Shown piece after piece: positions 11,266-20,957 of a stretch of DNA of 64,000 bases; position 1 is the first letter of the stretch, and each line of letters opens with the position of its first letter. Both the position numbers and the translations under genes were made by a program. The notes under the pieces are model-generated. The model saw nothing but the letters and a program-made list of their open reading frames with translations. It was not told the origin of the DNA and made no database searches. The stretch spans positions 620,001 through 684,000 of the forward strand of contig LODT01000006.1 of the NCBI GenBank assembly GCA_001606155.1, written 5' to 3'. Source of the stretch: Tieghemostelium lacteum. Its lineage: Eukaryota > Evosea > Eumycetozoa > Dictyosteliales > Raperosteliaceae.

Positions 11266-12752
11266 TTATATACCACCACAATCAGTATCTTGTAGATCAG
11301 GATCAGATGAAACAGGGTTTGTTGAACCAGTATCACAGAGTTGGAATTTTAAAATTAGTTTTTTATAAAATTGAATGGCTTGATAAAACTGATCAATGGT
11401 GATCTTTTCATTGTATCCATGAAGTGTTGAAAATTCATCATAGTTGCATTTGAGTGGCATCATACGGTAGATGTTGGGTGTCAAGTTCCAGTAGTGTCTT
11501 GTATCGGTATTACCAAACATTTGACCTGATACTACTTGTAAATTGGAACCATAGACATTCTTTAATGCTGATTTTAAGAGTTTGTAAGGATTAGCTGCAA
11601 TAGGTGACACAGGTGAAGGTTCCATAGTACCATCAATAGTCAATGTAATTCTACTGTCATTTACCAACTCATAGATTCTCTGTAGAGTATAGGAAACATT
11701 ACTTCCTGCAATGATACGATGGTTTACCCATACTGTAGCTTGATTTGCAATGACATTGGATTTCACACCTGCTTTAATCATAGTTACAGCAGTTGTAGTC
11801 TTAAGCATTGATGACAAGTATGGTTGACTTTCAATATCACTATAATTGAATAAATTTAAAAATTCACTATTTATAACAGATAGAGGTACATTTGGAAATG
11901 GGTTCTTTTCAAGTGCCAATGCAGCCTTAGATATTATACCTATTGCTGTTTCAGCAGGTGGCATTGCACTGTGACCTGGTTGAGTCACAACAGATAGGTT
12001 ATAGAATATATATCCCTTTTCATTGACACCTACTAAAGCAGTATCCTGATTAACACCTCTTAAAAATCCTTCTTTTAATAACGGACTCCCTTCATCACTA
12101 AAATTATTAAACTATTGTGAATATCAGGAATAATATTAAATAATTAGGATATGTATACATACATTAACATTTCAGCAGTTATATTCAAGGATTGAACATA
12201 TTGAGATATTTTTTTGTGACCTTGGTTACCACCGAGTTCTTCATCATGACCAAAGGCCAAAAAGACTGTTCTTATAGGGGTATAGTTACTTGCAAGCATA
12301 GCTTCGACAGATGCAAGACTTGACATTACAATAACCTTATTATCAATAGCTCCACGACCATAGATATAGTTGTTATTTATAGTTCCATTGAATGGATCAT
12401 ACCACCAATCTGGTGTGAATTTGGCAGGAACAACATCAAAGTGACCATTGATAAATATAGGTTTCAATGTACTGTTACTACCAGTCCATTTAAATAGTAA
12501 ACTGTACTGGTTTACAATAGTTCTCTCGAGATTCAAATGAACTAATGGAAATGTAACCTCTAGAAATTCTCTAAATCTTATAAATTCGGTATTATTTATA
12601 GAGTTTTCTAAATCACTAGGATCAAAAGATATAGTTTTGATCTTTAGTGAATTGGCAAAATCCTCAGCGTATTGTAATGGTGTTTTTAGTAATGGTATGC
12701 ATTGACAGACCACTGAAAGGATTGATAATAAAACTATCAATTTACATGACAT
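11266..12752 (-). CDS. Secreted M20-family metallopeptidase (PM20D1/carboxypeptidase S-like)
   Basis: Exons are 12752-12163 and 12097-11266, with a 65-nt GTATGT...TTTAG intron in phase 2, giving 473 residues. Residues 1-18 are a signal peptide. The two-zinc M20 set is visible: GHFDVVP (His104, Asp106), YGRGAIDNK (Asp137), HDEELGG (general base Glu near 171 followed by a ligand Glu), DEGSP just after the splice junction, and a C-terminal LHGYNE His ligand. The SGH-type substrate segment appears as QPGHSAMPP. The closest pattern is the PM20D1/yeast CPS1 branch. Its members hydrolyse or form N-acyl amino acids, or remove C-terminal residues from peptides in lumenal or extracellular space. Several N-glycosylation sequons fit secretion. 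All key residues are present, so it is probably active; the substrate is inferred. Confidence 0.92.
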
Positions 12753-13139
12753 TTTAATAAATTTTTAATAATTATAGTAATAGAAATGTGGTAAAATAAA
12801 TATAATGAATGATACAAAATGTTGTTAGAAGGTCAGCTTAAATAGTAACCAAATTTCGAAATTTGTATATACCGAATAATAATAATGTTAAATTTAGATT
12901 TTGTTCTAAGAATACCCCTGAAAGATATTATTATTGGACCATTGGATAGGTCAGAGTAATTTTGATTCAAGGTATGGTCCAAAAAGGGGGTTCCAGTGCA
13001 CTTCAACGTTAGTTTGCACTTTTATTCAAAAAACTAAATTAAATAAAATTTGTAGAATGTCTCTCCATCTACCACACAGTCAACTGAAAATAGGTTTTTG
13101 GGATTTTAGATAAATATCAGTTTTGGAAATTAGGATAAT
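12753..13139. other. Intergenic region, no gene seen
   Basis: Between the M20 peptidase start and the 3' end of the Thr-rich gene. It contains a 14-bp palindrome AAATTTCGAAATTT around 12851 and a somewhat more G/C-rich patch around 12960-13020. No coding frame or relic could be supported on either strand. Confidence 0.5.
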
Positions 13140-14543
13140 TTATTTGATTGTACAAGTGGGTGTATAAGAACAACAATGGATATTGTTGAGTGATAATGGG
13201 CATACATCAGTTCTTTCCACTAGAATACATTTTGTTGAAACAGGATTACAATGAATATCTTGACATGTTAGGCACTGTGTAGCTTTTACACATTTGAATA
13301 TTTCATTTGATTTCTCTATACATTTATAACCAATGGGGCACCCAACTACATTACAATTATTACAACCTTTATATTTATCATTATTATTATCAATACTGTT
13401 TGATGTGTCTGTTATATAACTATCCGTTGTAACACTAAATATTGTGTTTCCATTGTAATGACCTGTTGTTGTTACTGGTGTACTTGTTGTAATGGGTGGT
13501 TGTGTATTTATATTTGTTGTTAATGTTGTGGTGGTGCTAATAGCATTGATGGTTGATGTAATTCCAAGAATTGTTGAACTTGTTGTTTCTGGTGTGGTTA
13601 TCAATGTTGTTGACGTAGTTGTTGTTGTTGTAGTAGTAACTGGTACCTTTCCTATAGTTGTAACTGGTGAAACAGATGTACTAGTTGTACTTGTTGTTGA
13701 TGTTGTACCTGTTGTTGATGTTGTACCTGTTGTTGATGTTGTACCTGTTGTTGATGTTGTACCTGTTGTTGATGTTGTACTAGTTGTACCAGTTGTTGAT
13801 TTAGAACTGGTTGTACCTGTAGTAGATGTTGTACTAGTTGTACCTGTTGTTGATGTGGTACCATTTGTTGATGTGGTAGTTGCATTTACACATGTCGGCA
13901 CTAGTAGAAAAAATGATGTTAGATATTATAATTAATGTAATATTTCAATACAATAATACCTTTTTGGCAACAGGAAGTACCTAAACATGGTGTAACTTGC
14001 ACAGCATCAGGATCACAAACCAAACCTTGTGAAGGGCAATCCAACTCAGCACAAGTTCTCTTTTGTTTAAAATTTGACCAATTACCATCTGGAGAACATG
14101 AACTCCAAATTTCAATAATTGTCTTATTATCAGAACTTATCAGACACTTTAGATTGGATTGATAAGTGTAACAATCATTCGTTGAACTTGAATCATAAAC
14201 ACAGTATCCCAATTGATCATTACAACATGATGCAAATACCAACCATTTACATGTAGGATAATTTTGTTGGCATGTATTCTGATCTGTTATTGTTCCACAT
14301 ACAGTTGCACTAGTTGCTAAGTTTACTATATCACACTTGTTATTATTCTTTACTTTATACTATTTATTCTACAGTACCAGTAAACTTACCAGCAGCTCTT
14401 AGTGCTACTTTAGAAGGTCTTAATAATATAGTTTGATTATATGCTGATAGTACAATTGTAGAGTTACTACTAAGTTGATATGATATTTGTACACATATAA
14501 TCAATATGTATAAAACAAATAGACTATTACTAAATTTAACCAT
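13140..14543 (-). CDS. Secreted Thr-rich mucin-like, Cys-rich extracellular protein
   Basis: Exons are 14543-14390, 14316-13960 and 13900-13140, joined by 73- and 59-nt GT-AG introns with matching phases, giving 423 residues. An N-terminal signal peptide is followed by a Cys-rich region of about 130 residues. A Thr/Ser/Gly stretch of about 140 residues comes next, encoded in part by an 18-bp tandem repeat, and is probably heavily O-glycosylated. The C-terminus has dense Cys residues (GCNNCNVVGCPIGYKC and later CC and C pairs) that resemble the small FOLN/EGF-like repeats of dictyostelid spore-coat and extracellular matrix proteins. A role in sheath, spore coat or adhesion is likely from composition. 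The exact family is not known. The G/T-rich stretch upstream at 14611-14640 may help control it. Confidence 0.85.
13693..13782. repeat. Five copies of an 18-bp tandem repeat
   Basis: The plus-strand unit GTTGTTGATGTTGTACCT is repeated five times with little change; the last copy ends in TA instead of CT. On the coding (minus) strand it encodes the TGTTST-type mucin repeat. The near identity of the units suggests recent expansion and probable length variation between strains. Confidence 0.85.
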
Positions 14544-14610
14544 TTATTAAGTTCTATGTATATTTTTATAATATTTAACATTTATACAGAATTTAAATAT
14601 TTAAAAATAA

Positions 14611-14640
14611 GGTGTGGTGTGGTGCAATGGTGGGTGTTTG
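14611..14640 (+). promoter_or_regulatory. G-box-like G/T-rich element between divergent genes
   Basis: Three GGTG(T)-type words stand in 30 bases (GGTGTGGTGTGGTG, then GGTGGGTGTTTG) inside otherwise A+T-rich DNA. The block lies 68 bases upstream of the secreted Thr-rich gene (start 14543, minus) and 140 bases upstream of the gene at 14780 (plus). It resembles G-boxes bound by the dictyostelid factor GBF during post-aggregative development. Function is inferred. Confidence 0.45.
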
Positions 14641-14779
14641 TACCCCTTTTAAATCACTATATCATTGTAAATCTAAGTACTTATATTTTGAATTGTTATA
14701 ATAGTTTAAAAGTATAAAAATTTTGTTTTGATAAAATCATATCAATGAAATCAGTTTTCTTTTTATTTTTTTATAAATT

Positions 14780-16564
14780 ATGATGGTGGAGATTAGGTTA
14801 CCACGATTTTTGATTATTAAGATATTTGATTATCTGTATTATAGCTATGGTCATGAAAAAGGAACTATTACTACCACTAGATTTGGAATTGGAAAACTAT
14901 TATCTTTACTGTGTAGAGAATTTAGAGATATATTAGCAAGAAGATATAAAATCATTAATAATATATCAACTAAAATAGATTTTGAAATATTAAGAAATAG
15001 AGGTCTAGATAACTTTACAGATATTGTTATATTCTCAAATAGTGTATTAAGAGAAGTTCAAAATTCAAAAGAAATTTATCCTTTTGTAACTGGTGTCGAT
15101 TTGATTGGTTTTGAAAATTTTGATATATCTAATTTTACTGGACCACAATCACGTCTAAACCATCTAGCTCTTCATGATACTCCTATAGATTCATTAAATA
15201 GTGTGATATCTCAATTACTATCAATTCAACTAAAAGAAACTGAAAATGAGGTTGCAGTATTACCACAATTAAGTAAATTGGAGTTTGGTGTTAGACCAAA
15301 ACATAGTGTACTGGATATTCAATCTATTGCCAATGCATTTAGAAATTCACCTCTGACTCAATTTAGATGTTATTCAGGTGTGTCATGGGTGAATATGGAA
15401 TCATTAATGATATTTAATCAGTTGAATAGGTTATCTATTTCAAATGGTTATATATGCGCAAATGTACTTTCAGCGGTGGTAACTAAACTTAGATCTTTGA
15501 CTGAAATTGACATGTACAAGGTAAATTTTGAACAGAGTAAAAACCATGATTTAGATAAAGGTTTGGATATATTCCTTCAAGATGGTATATCGAAAACTGA
15601 AACACTTCTCTACTGGAGATTGGTAGGCACTGAAAAACTAGTGTCTCTAAATACCTTAACATCATCACTAAGCTCCAACAAATCCATAGAATCTATCATT
15701 ATATTTAATGTATTTTTTACTAAAACTGATGGTGAGAATATAACTATAAACAATCAAATAATAAGAAACTTTTATAGTTCATCAAATTCTGTGATGGATG
15801 ATCAAAAGAAGAATACCAATGTAAAATTTAATCTTGGGTCTTTGTGGTTTTCACCATCTAATATTAAAAGACTATATATTCAAGGTATAAAAATTGATAA
15901 AAATATTGAGGAATATCATAACAAGTTATATTATGTCAATGGTATAGAGACTGTTGAGTTAATATCACTCTTACAACTATCATTACCAAATCTAAAGAAA
16001 GTTTCTACCATTTCAAGATATTTTTATGAACCTAGTGAACTTTATGAAAAACTTTTAGAGTTACTACTTAAACACCCTCTGACTAAACTGGAATTCGAAG
16101 GTGCCTATCCAAAATCACTGGTGATTCAGTTGATACAATCTAATCATCCAAATATAAAACAACTGTATATTCATAATGTTCAAGAGGTATTACCTGAACG
16201 GGACCTATTTGAAGCACTCTTACAGAATAACACCATAAGTAAATTCAGATATTTCATTCACACTTCTAAAAAGTTCACTTATAACTGTGAGGATTGGGCT
16301 AAGTTGATTTGTCAATTAGTAAATTTGAAAAATCTTCATAGTCTATCAATAACATTTCCTATAACTTTGGTAGACCAGAAAACAATTTCACCCGAGAAAC
16401 TGAAGGAACTTCAACAACAAGTTAAACAAATTCTTATTGATAACTTAGATCATCTCTATCATCTGTATTTATCAGGACAAAGAAGAATGGTATTGAGAGA
16501 TCTAATTAACAAATTGTTTTTAGAAAAGAATAAACATCTTAAGGTCTTTAGAGGGTTTGTTTAG
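14780..16564 (+). CDS. F-box/LRR-like family protein
   Basis: This single-exon protein has 594 residues. The N-terminus (RLPRFLIIKIFDYLYYSYG, then LLSLLCREFRDIL) has the form of a degenerate F-box: a hydrophobic helix, a break, then a helix with a conserved CRE. The rest is made of irregular leucine-rich repeats with Leu/Ile/Asn spacing (for example PNLKKVSTI and PNIKQLYIHNV). It is related to the gene at 19088-20818 on the opposite strand. F-box/LRR proteins usually act as substrate receptors of SCF ubiquitin ligases, with the F-box binding Skp1; that role is inferred here. The 3' end converges on the FNIP gene ending at 16612, only 47 bases away. No intron, signal peptide or membrane segment was seen. 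Confidence 0.87.
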   Translation: MMVEIRLPRFLIIKIFDYLYYSYGHEKGTITTTRFGIGKLLSLLCREFRDILARRYKIINNISTKIDFEILRNRGLDNFTDIVIFSNSVLREVQNSKEIYPFVTGVDLIGFENFDISNFTGPQSRLNHLALHDTPIDSLNSVISQLLSIQLKETENEVAVLPQLSKLEFGVRPKHSVLDIQSIANAFRNSPLTQFRCYSGVSWVNMESLMIFNQLNRLSISNGYICANVLSAVVTKLRSLTEIDMYKVNFEQSKNHDLDKGLDIFLQDGISKTETLLYWRLVGTEKLVSLNTLTSSLSSNKSIESIIIFNVFFTKTDGENITINNQIIRNFYSSSNSVMDDQKKNTNVKFNLGSLWFSPSNIKRLYIQGIKIDKNIEEYHNKLYYVNGIETVELISLLQLSLPNLKKVSTISRYFYEPSELYEKLLELLLKHPLTKLEFEGAYPKSLVIQLIQSNHPNIKQLYIHNVQEVLPERDLFEALLQNNTISKFRYFIHTSKKFTYNCEDWAKLICQLVNLKNLHSLSITFPITLVDQKTISPEKLKELQQQVKQILIDNLDHLYHLYLSGQRRMVLRDLINKLFLEKNKHLKVFRGFV

Positions 16565-16611
16565 AACCCCTTGTATTTATATATTTACAAAATTTATTTA
16601 CAATATTATAA

Positions 16612-18423
16612 TTATTTGTTATACTTTATCCAATGGACTGAACAATAAGGTGGTAGTTTACAATCCTTTAAAAGATGTTTTTGAAAATGTGGAAAATGTA
16701 GGTGTCTCAATGTGGAAGGTACTGAAGAGGTTGGTAGAGCTTTTTGATAAAATACTGAAAATTTTAGTGTATTTAGTTTGGGTGGTAGTTGACCAGGTTG
16801 AAGAGTTTCATTGAATGGGTGACCTAATTGCAATTCCAATAGAGTCTCTGGGAATGGTCCAGTAAATGATAAAATGTTATGTAGTGCGAGTTTAGTTAGG
16901 TTTGGCGGAAGAAATTGGGTATCTAATACATAGTTTGATGATTCTGATATTATATATAGATCCTTGAGATAAAGTGGTAATGATCCTTTTACAAGGTTAC
17001 TATTTAGGTATATGGATATAGTTAGTGATACTATTTGGTCTGGTAGTGCATTAGGTTCTATATATTTTGGGCATGGTAGTGTAAGAGCCACTAAATTTAC
17101 CAAATGTGTTAATGAACCAATTAGTATAGTAGGTTGATGAATACCTGAGAAATGAAGTGACTCTAAAGATGCTGGAAGTGACCCATTGTCAATGTCGCTT
17201 TGAAATTTGTATCCAAAAGATAGGTATTTTAAAGTAGATGGAAGATCACCTATTTTTATAGGTTGGTTGAATTCTTTGGATAAAACAAGTCTTTCAAGTC
17301 CTTCTGGTAGAGAATCTTTCTCTAGAGGGTAGTTATGTCGGAAGGAGAACTCTAGTGTTTTTAAAGTAGGTGGTAGAGATAATGGTGTTATAGGTTGATC
17401 AAACCCCCTTAAAGAAAGTTTAGTAAGTGATGGTGGTATAGAATAAAGGTCTATAGTATATATAGATAGAGATTTTAGAGATCTCGGTAGATGTTGGCTT
17501 GTTGACGTGAATTTGTAACCTGGAATTACTAGAGATAGTATCTCTAAACCTGAGGGTAGCGAACATGTTTCAAGAGGTTTTTGGAATTTGTCACCGAGAT
17601 CTAGGTACCTAAGGGTAGATGGTAAAACACCTGGTGTAAGAACTTGATTGAATCCATTTAATTTTAGAGTTTCTAGAGGTTCTTGAAGGTCGCCAACTTG
17701 AAGAATCCTATTACAATCCTCAAGTTTCAAAGTCTGTAATTGTCTAGGTATAATCTTATCCCACTGAAACTCATCATAACTGAACTTGTAGAGTATGGCC
17801 AGATGTCGAATGGAAGGTGGTAAAGTTCCAGGAACAAGTTTAAAATCTAAATTTGACCCTAGTGTCAAAGAAACCACAGTTGGGGGTATTATACCAGGTT
17901 GTAAAATCTCAGAAGGCAGTGGTTTAGTGTGAGAATCATCATCTAACGATCCACGCATTAGATTGTGAAGTGACTGAGGATGTACAGTACCCAATACCAA
18001 AGTAGTCAAGGTATTCTTTGGGAATAGTATAGGTGTTAAAGTACCTTGAAGACTATAGGGTTTATCACCTATATAGTAACCTATATCAATATTACCAATC
18101 TCTATATCCTCTAAATATTTAATTTCATCTAGATAGATTTGATAAAACTCTTTGTTGTCTATCTTTAAAATCTCGTATCTCTTTGGTAAGATTCCATAAT
18201 CTTTCAATTTACTTTTCTTTGTAGAGAAGATACTTGTGATCTTGCTCAGTCTAGACTGACTGCTTTTCAACTCCCAAAACCAATTAATAGGAAAATTCCT
18301 GTAAATCAAATTATTCTTAAACTGATATAAACTCTTACAAGTTGATAAAAAATAAATTATATCTTGATTTGTTTTTAAATGTTCATTTACAATTTTTAGA
18401 ACAGTGAGTGGTAATATTATCAT
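16612..18423 (-). CDS. FNIP-repeat protein with F-box-like N-terminus
   Basis: This single-exon protein has 603 residues. Residues 1-45 (LPLTVLKIVNEHLKTNQDII, then FLSTCKSLYQF) form an F-box-like start shared with the gene at 22429-24117. From about residue 115 onward there are roughly 17 FNIP-type repeats of about 22 residues: a Leu-Pro-x-(S/T)-Leu core, a Leu-x-Leu strand, then FNQP-like turns (for example GFDQPITPLSLPPTLKTLEF). It ends with the family-typical CKLPPYC cap. FNIP/IP22 repeats are an LRR-type fold greatly expanded in dictyostelids. With an F-box they probably recruit substrates to SCF ligases, although no substrate is known. The frame is intact with no sign of decay. Confidence 0.94.
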   Translation of the reverse strand: MIILPLTVLKIVNEHLKTNQDIIYFLSTCKSLYQFKNNLIYRNFPINWFWELKSSQSRLSKITSIFSTKKSKLKDYGILPKRYEILKIDNKEFYQIYLDEIKYLEDIEIGNIDIGYYIGDKPYSLQGTLTPILFPKNTLTTLVLGTVHPQSLHNLMRGSLDDDSHTKPLPSEILQPGIIPPTVVSLTLGSNLDFKLVPGTLPPSIRHLAILYKFSYDEFQWDKIIPRQLQTLKLEDCNRILQVGDLQEPLETLKLNGFNQVLTPGVLPSTLRYLDLGDKFQKPLETCSLPSGLEILSLVIPGYKFTSTSQHLPRSLKSLSIYTIDLYSIPPSLTKLSLRGFDQPITPLSLPPTLKTLEFSFRHNYPLEKDSLPEGLERLVLSKEFNQPIKIGDLPSTLKYLSFGYKFQSDIDNGSLPASLESLHFSGIHQPTILIGSLTHLVNLVALTLPCPKYIEPNALPDQIVSLTISIYLNSNLVKGSLPLYLKDLYIISESSNYVLDTQFLPPNLTKLALHNILSFTGPFPETLLELQLGHPFNETLQPGQLPPKLNTLKFSVFYQKALPTSSVPSTLRHLHFPHFQKHLLKDCKLPPYCSVHWIKYNK

Positions 18424-18696
18424 TTCATGTGTGATGAGTTGTTTTTTTTTAAAAAAAAAGTACTAGATATTTAAAATATAAATTTTAAGATTAGGCCTTT
18501 TCTTTATTCAGAAACAACTATGAATTTTATATTCAGCTCCCATCTTTCGAATGTTCTATTTGTTTTTACTAAATTTTTTGAAACTTAAAAATAAGATTCT
18601 ATTCTCTAAAATTTCACAAACTCGAACAAACGTTATTTAAAATGAAAAGTCATAAAATTCATTTTTTTTAAAGACACGGTTATTTCATTACCAGAA

Positions 18697-19062
18697 ATGA
18701 ATAAATTAACAGTAAAGAGAATATCAACTATTTTGATATTCATTGGAATACTATGTTGCACATTACTTGCAATCAATAATAGACCCAATATAGTTACCAA
18801 AAGAGATGATGGTACATATGATAAATCAGAATCATCATCAGCATCTAGTACATCAGGTGGAAAATACTCTTCTTCAGCTTCTGCAGGTAGTAGTAGTGGT
18901 GGAAGATCAGATACTGGTGAATACTCTGGAGAAACTACCTATACCCCTGAAACTGTAACTGGCCAATCAGGTACCCCTCGTACAACTGCTTTAGCTGCTG
19001 GCACAGGTCACCATTCCTTCGTTGCCTCTCATGGTGGAGGTTTACCATTCAAGCTCAATTAA
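18697..19062 (+). CDS. Small Ser/Gly-rich protein with N-terminal signal or anchor
   Basis: The protein has 121 residues and no intron. Residues 8-26 form one hydrophobic segment (ISTILIFIGILCCTLLAI) after a basic start, either a cleaved signal peptide or a type II anchor. The remainder is hydrophilic and low-complexity: Ser/Gly/Thr-rich from about 45 to 95, then a less repetitive tail with HHSFVASHGGGLPFKLN. No known family was recognised. Its regular codon use and defined tail argue for a real gene. It lies alone between the FNIP gene and the second F-box/LRR gene and is probably secreted or a surface protein. Confidence 0.65.
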   Translation: MNKLTVKRISTILIFIGILCCTLLAINNRPNIVTKRDDGTYDKSESSSASSTSGGKYSSSASAGSSSGGRSDTGEYSGETTYTPETVTGQSGTPRTTALAAGTGHHSFVASHGGGLPFKLN

Positions 19063-19087
19063 AATATAAATTCTATTATAAATAATT

Positions 19088-20818
19088 TTAATAGTTTATT
19101 GATCTCTTTCGTTTTCTAAGTAGATATCTATCTAGAACTTTACGTAAGGTTTTATCCTTTAATTTAACTTTTAGAGTGTGTAATGAAGGATTTGATTTTA
19201 AGGCTACTTCAAAGTCATTTAGAGGAGGTAACTGTGAAATATTACTTTGTGGTGCATTCCATCCAATGTGTTTTAGAGTGTGATTGTTCGTGATGAGTCT
19301 AGTTAATAGTTGAATATATTCACTCTTTTTCTCTCTGTCTTTGGAATTAATGGAAAAAACAAAATATTCCAATTGTTGGGTTTCTGGAAGACATAGAGTA
19401 TCAACTAGATGATTAAGATGCTCTAATGAACAATATGCAGCACTGATTGTTATTTTTGAGAATTTATGGATCATTAGGATTTTAACGATGGCATCAATAT
19501 TGAAATCACTGTATTTGATATCTAATTCCTTTAATGTGTTATTCAATAAAATGAATTTATATAAATTTAATAAGGCTTCATTTGCTAAGATGTAGTGTGG
19601 GAACATGTAACTACAGGATATATAAAGAATCTCTAGCTTTGGTAGTTTTAAATCTAAAAGTTTACTAGAATGTATTGACATCATTTCTCTGAGTTCTAAA
19701 GATCCACATTGTGTATGACAATCTTTTACCTCTTGTAATGAGAGCTCTTGACTGAAATTTATAATGACATGTGTGAGATTTGAAGTACCTTTGAAATGAA
19801 TTTTATCTTCTATATCACGGAGCTCAATTCCTTCAAAATCTACAGCTATACTAATGTCCTCTAAAGTATTGTTTTCAACATAGACTTTATCGACTCCTTC
19901 TGGGAAGATAACTTTAAATACAGTGATTTCAACGTGCTTTAGTGTCTTTGTTTGGTTGAAACATTTTACAAATGATTCAATTGGTATGATGGAATCTTCA
20001 GTGAAATCTAAGATATTCAAGTACTCTAGAGAATGGCAATTGGGAATTGCATTCTCAATGATACTTTCAAATCCAGATTGTGGTTGATTTTGACTAAAAA
20101 CAATCTCATTAAAACTTAATTCTTCTAGTTTGATGAGTTTTAGTAGAGTTTGGTTTACATCGTCTGATGTTAACACGGTGTTGCACAATATAAGTGATTT
20201 CAGTTCGCTGAATACAGTAATAGAGCACAGATCTTTTACAACAGATGGTGAAGCTCTATCTGAGTTACTTTCAATTTTAAAAGAATTCAAGTTTTCTGAC
20301 TTTCTAAAAAGTGTGGTATAATTACTTAAATATAATTGAAAATTTGATTGATACCAATTTGAAGTATTCAATATAAATACGCTAAGATTCTTTGAGACAT
20401 CATCTGAAAGTATTCGTTTTGGATTTTCAGGGTTGTTGTAATAGTTTGGATAGTATTCAATCTCTCTGAGTATTGGTGATGGGTAAACTATATCTATTAT
20501 ATCCGTAGTTACAATAGAGTACTTATAAACATTATTTCTAAGATTATCATACTTTTTATAATTCTCTAAAGATCTCTCCCCATTCAATTCAATTCGAAAG
20601 TGTAGTTGATTTTTATCAATAACTTCTTGATATTTAATAAAGTCTTTATCGTTCAAAATTAAAACTTCTTTACCATAAATAATCTTAGGTACCACTTCTC
20701 TATACCATTCCCTACAAACCAATTTCAACCGTAACAATAAATCAAAATACCCAGGTGTATTTCTATAAAAATATCCTAAATAGTTTACAATTTTAATAAT
20801 TAAATACCTCTGTAACAT
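19088..20818 (-). CDS. F-box/LRR-like family protein
   Basis: This single-exon protein has 576 residues. The first ATG of the open frame is at 20818 (a GTG precedes it), giving MLQRYLIIKIVNYLGYFYR. The N-terminal F-box-like region contains RLKLVCREWYREVVPK, which two nearby relics (9412-9561 and 10855-11007) echo. Irregular leucine-rich repeats fill the rest, with blocks such as LEILYISCSYMF and LKELDIKYSDF. A basic tail (RYLLRKRKRS) ends the protein and may be a nuclear signal. It is a divergent paralogue of the gene at 14780. The probable role is substrate binding in an SCF ligase, inferred from fold only. The 3' end lies 25 bases from the end of the small Ser/Gly-rich gene. Confidence 0.87.
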   Translation of the reverse strand: MLQRYLIIKIVNYLGYFYRNTPGYFDLLLRLKLVCREWYREVVPKIIYGKEVLILNDKDFIKYQEVIDKNQLHFRIELNGERSLENYKKYDNLRNNVYKYSIVTTDIIDIVYPSPILREIEYYPNYYNNPENPKRILSDDVSKNLSVFILNTSNWYQSNFQLYLSNYTTLFRKSENLNSFKIESNSDRASPSVVKDLCSITVFSELKSLILCNTVLTSDDVNQTLLKLIKLEELSFNEIVFSQNQPQSGFESIIENAIPNCHSLEYLNILDFTEDSIIPIESFVKCFNQTKTLKHVEITVFKVIFPEGVDKVYVENNTLEDISIAVDFEGIELRDIEDKIHFKGTSNLTHVIINFSQELSLQEVKDCHTQCGSLELREMMSIHSSKLLDLKLPKLEILYISCSYMFPHYILANEALLNLYKFILLNNTLKELDIKYSDFNIDAIVKILMIHKFSKITISAAYCSLEHLNHLVDTLCLPETQQLEYFVFSINSKDREKKSEYIQLLTRLITNNHTLKHIGWNAPQSNISQLPPLNDFEVALKSNPSLHTLKVKLKDKTLRKVLDRYLLRKRKRSINY

Positions 20819-20957
20819 CACAAAATATATCTAAATAAAAAAAACTTATAAAATTTGGAAATAAATTAGAGAATTAGAGGTAGAATTTCATAATTTAAAT
20901 AAATGTAAAGTGTAAATTTAAAAATTTATTAAATTTAAAGGATGTTATATGAATTGT

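Noticed and set aside
12840-13020. Slightly G/C-richer patch as a possible small RNA gene
   Set aside because: No tRNA or known small RNA fold or box motifs could be recognised.
13492-13935. Long open frame opposite the Thr-rich secreted gene
   Set aside because: It is the antisense reading of the tandem repeat (Val/Asp repeats) and vanishes outside the repeat.
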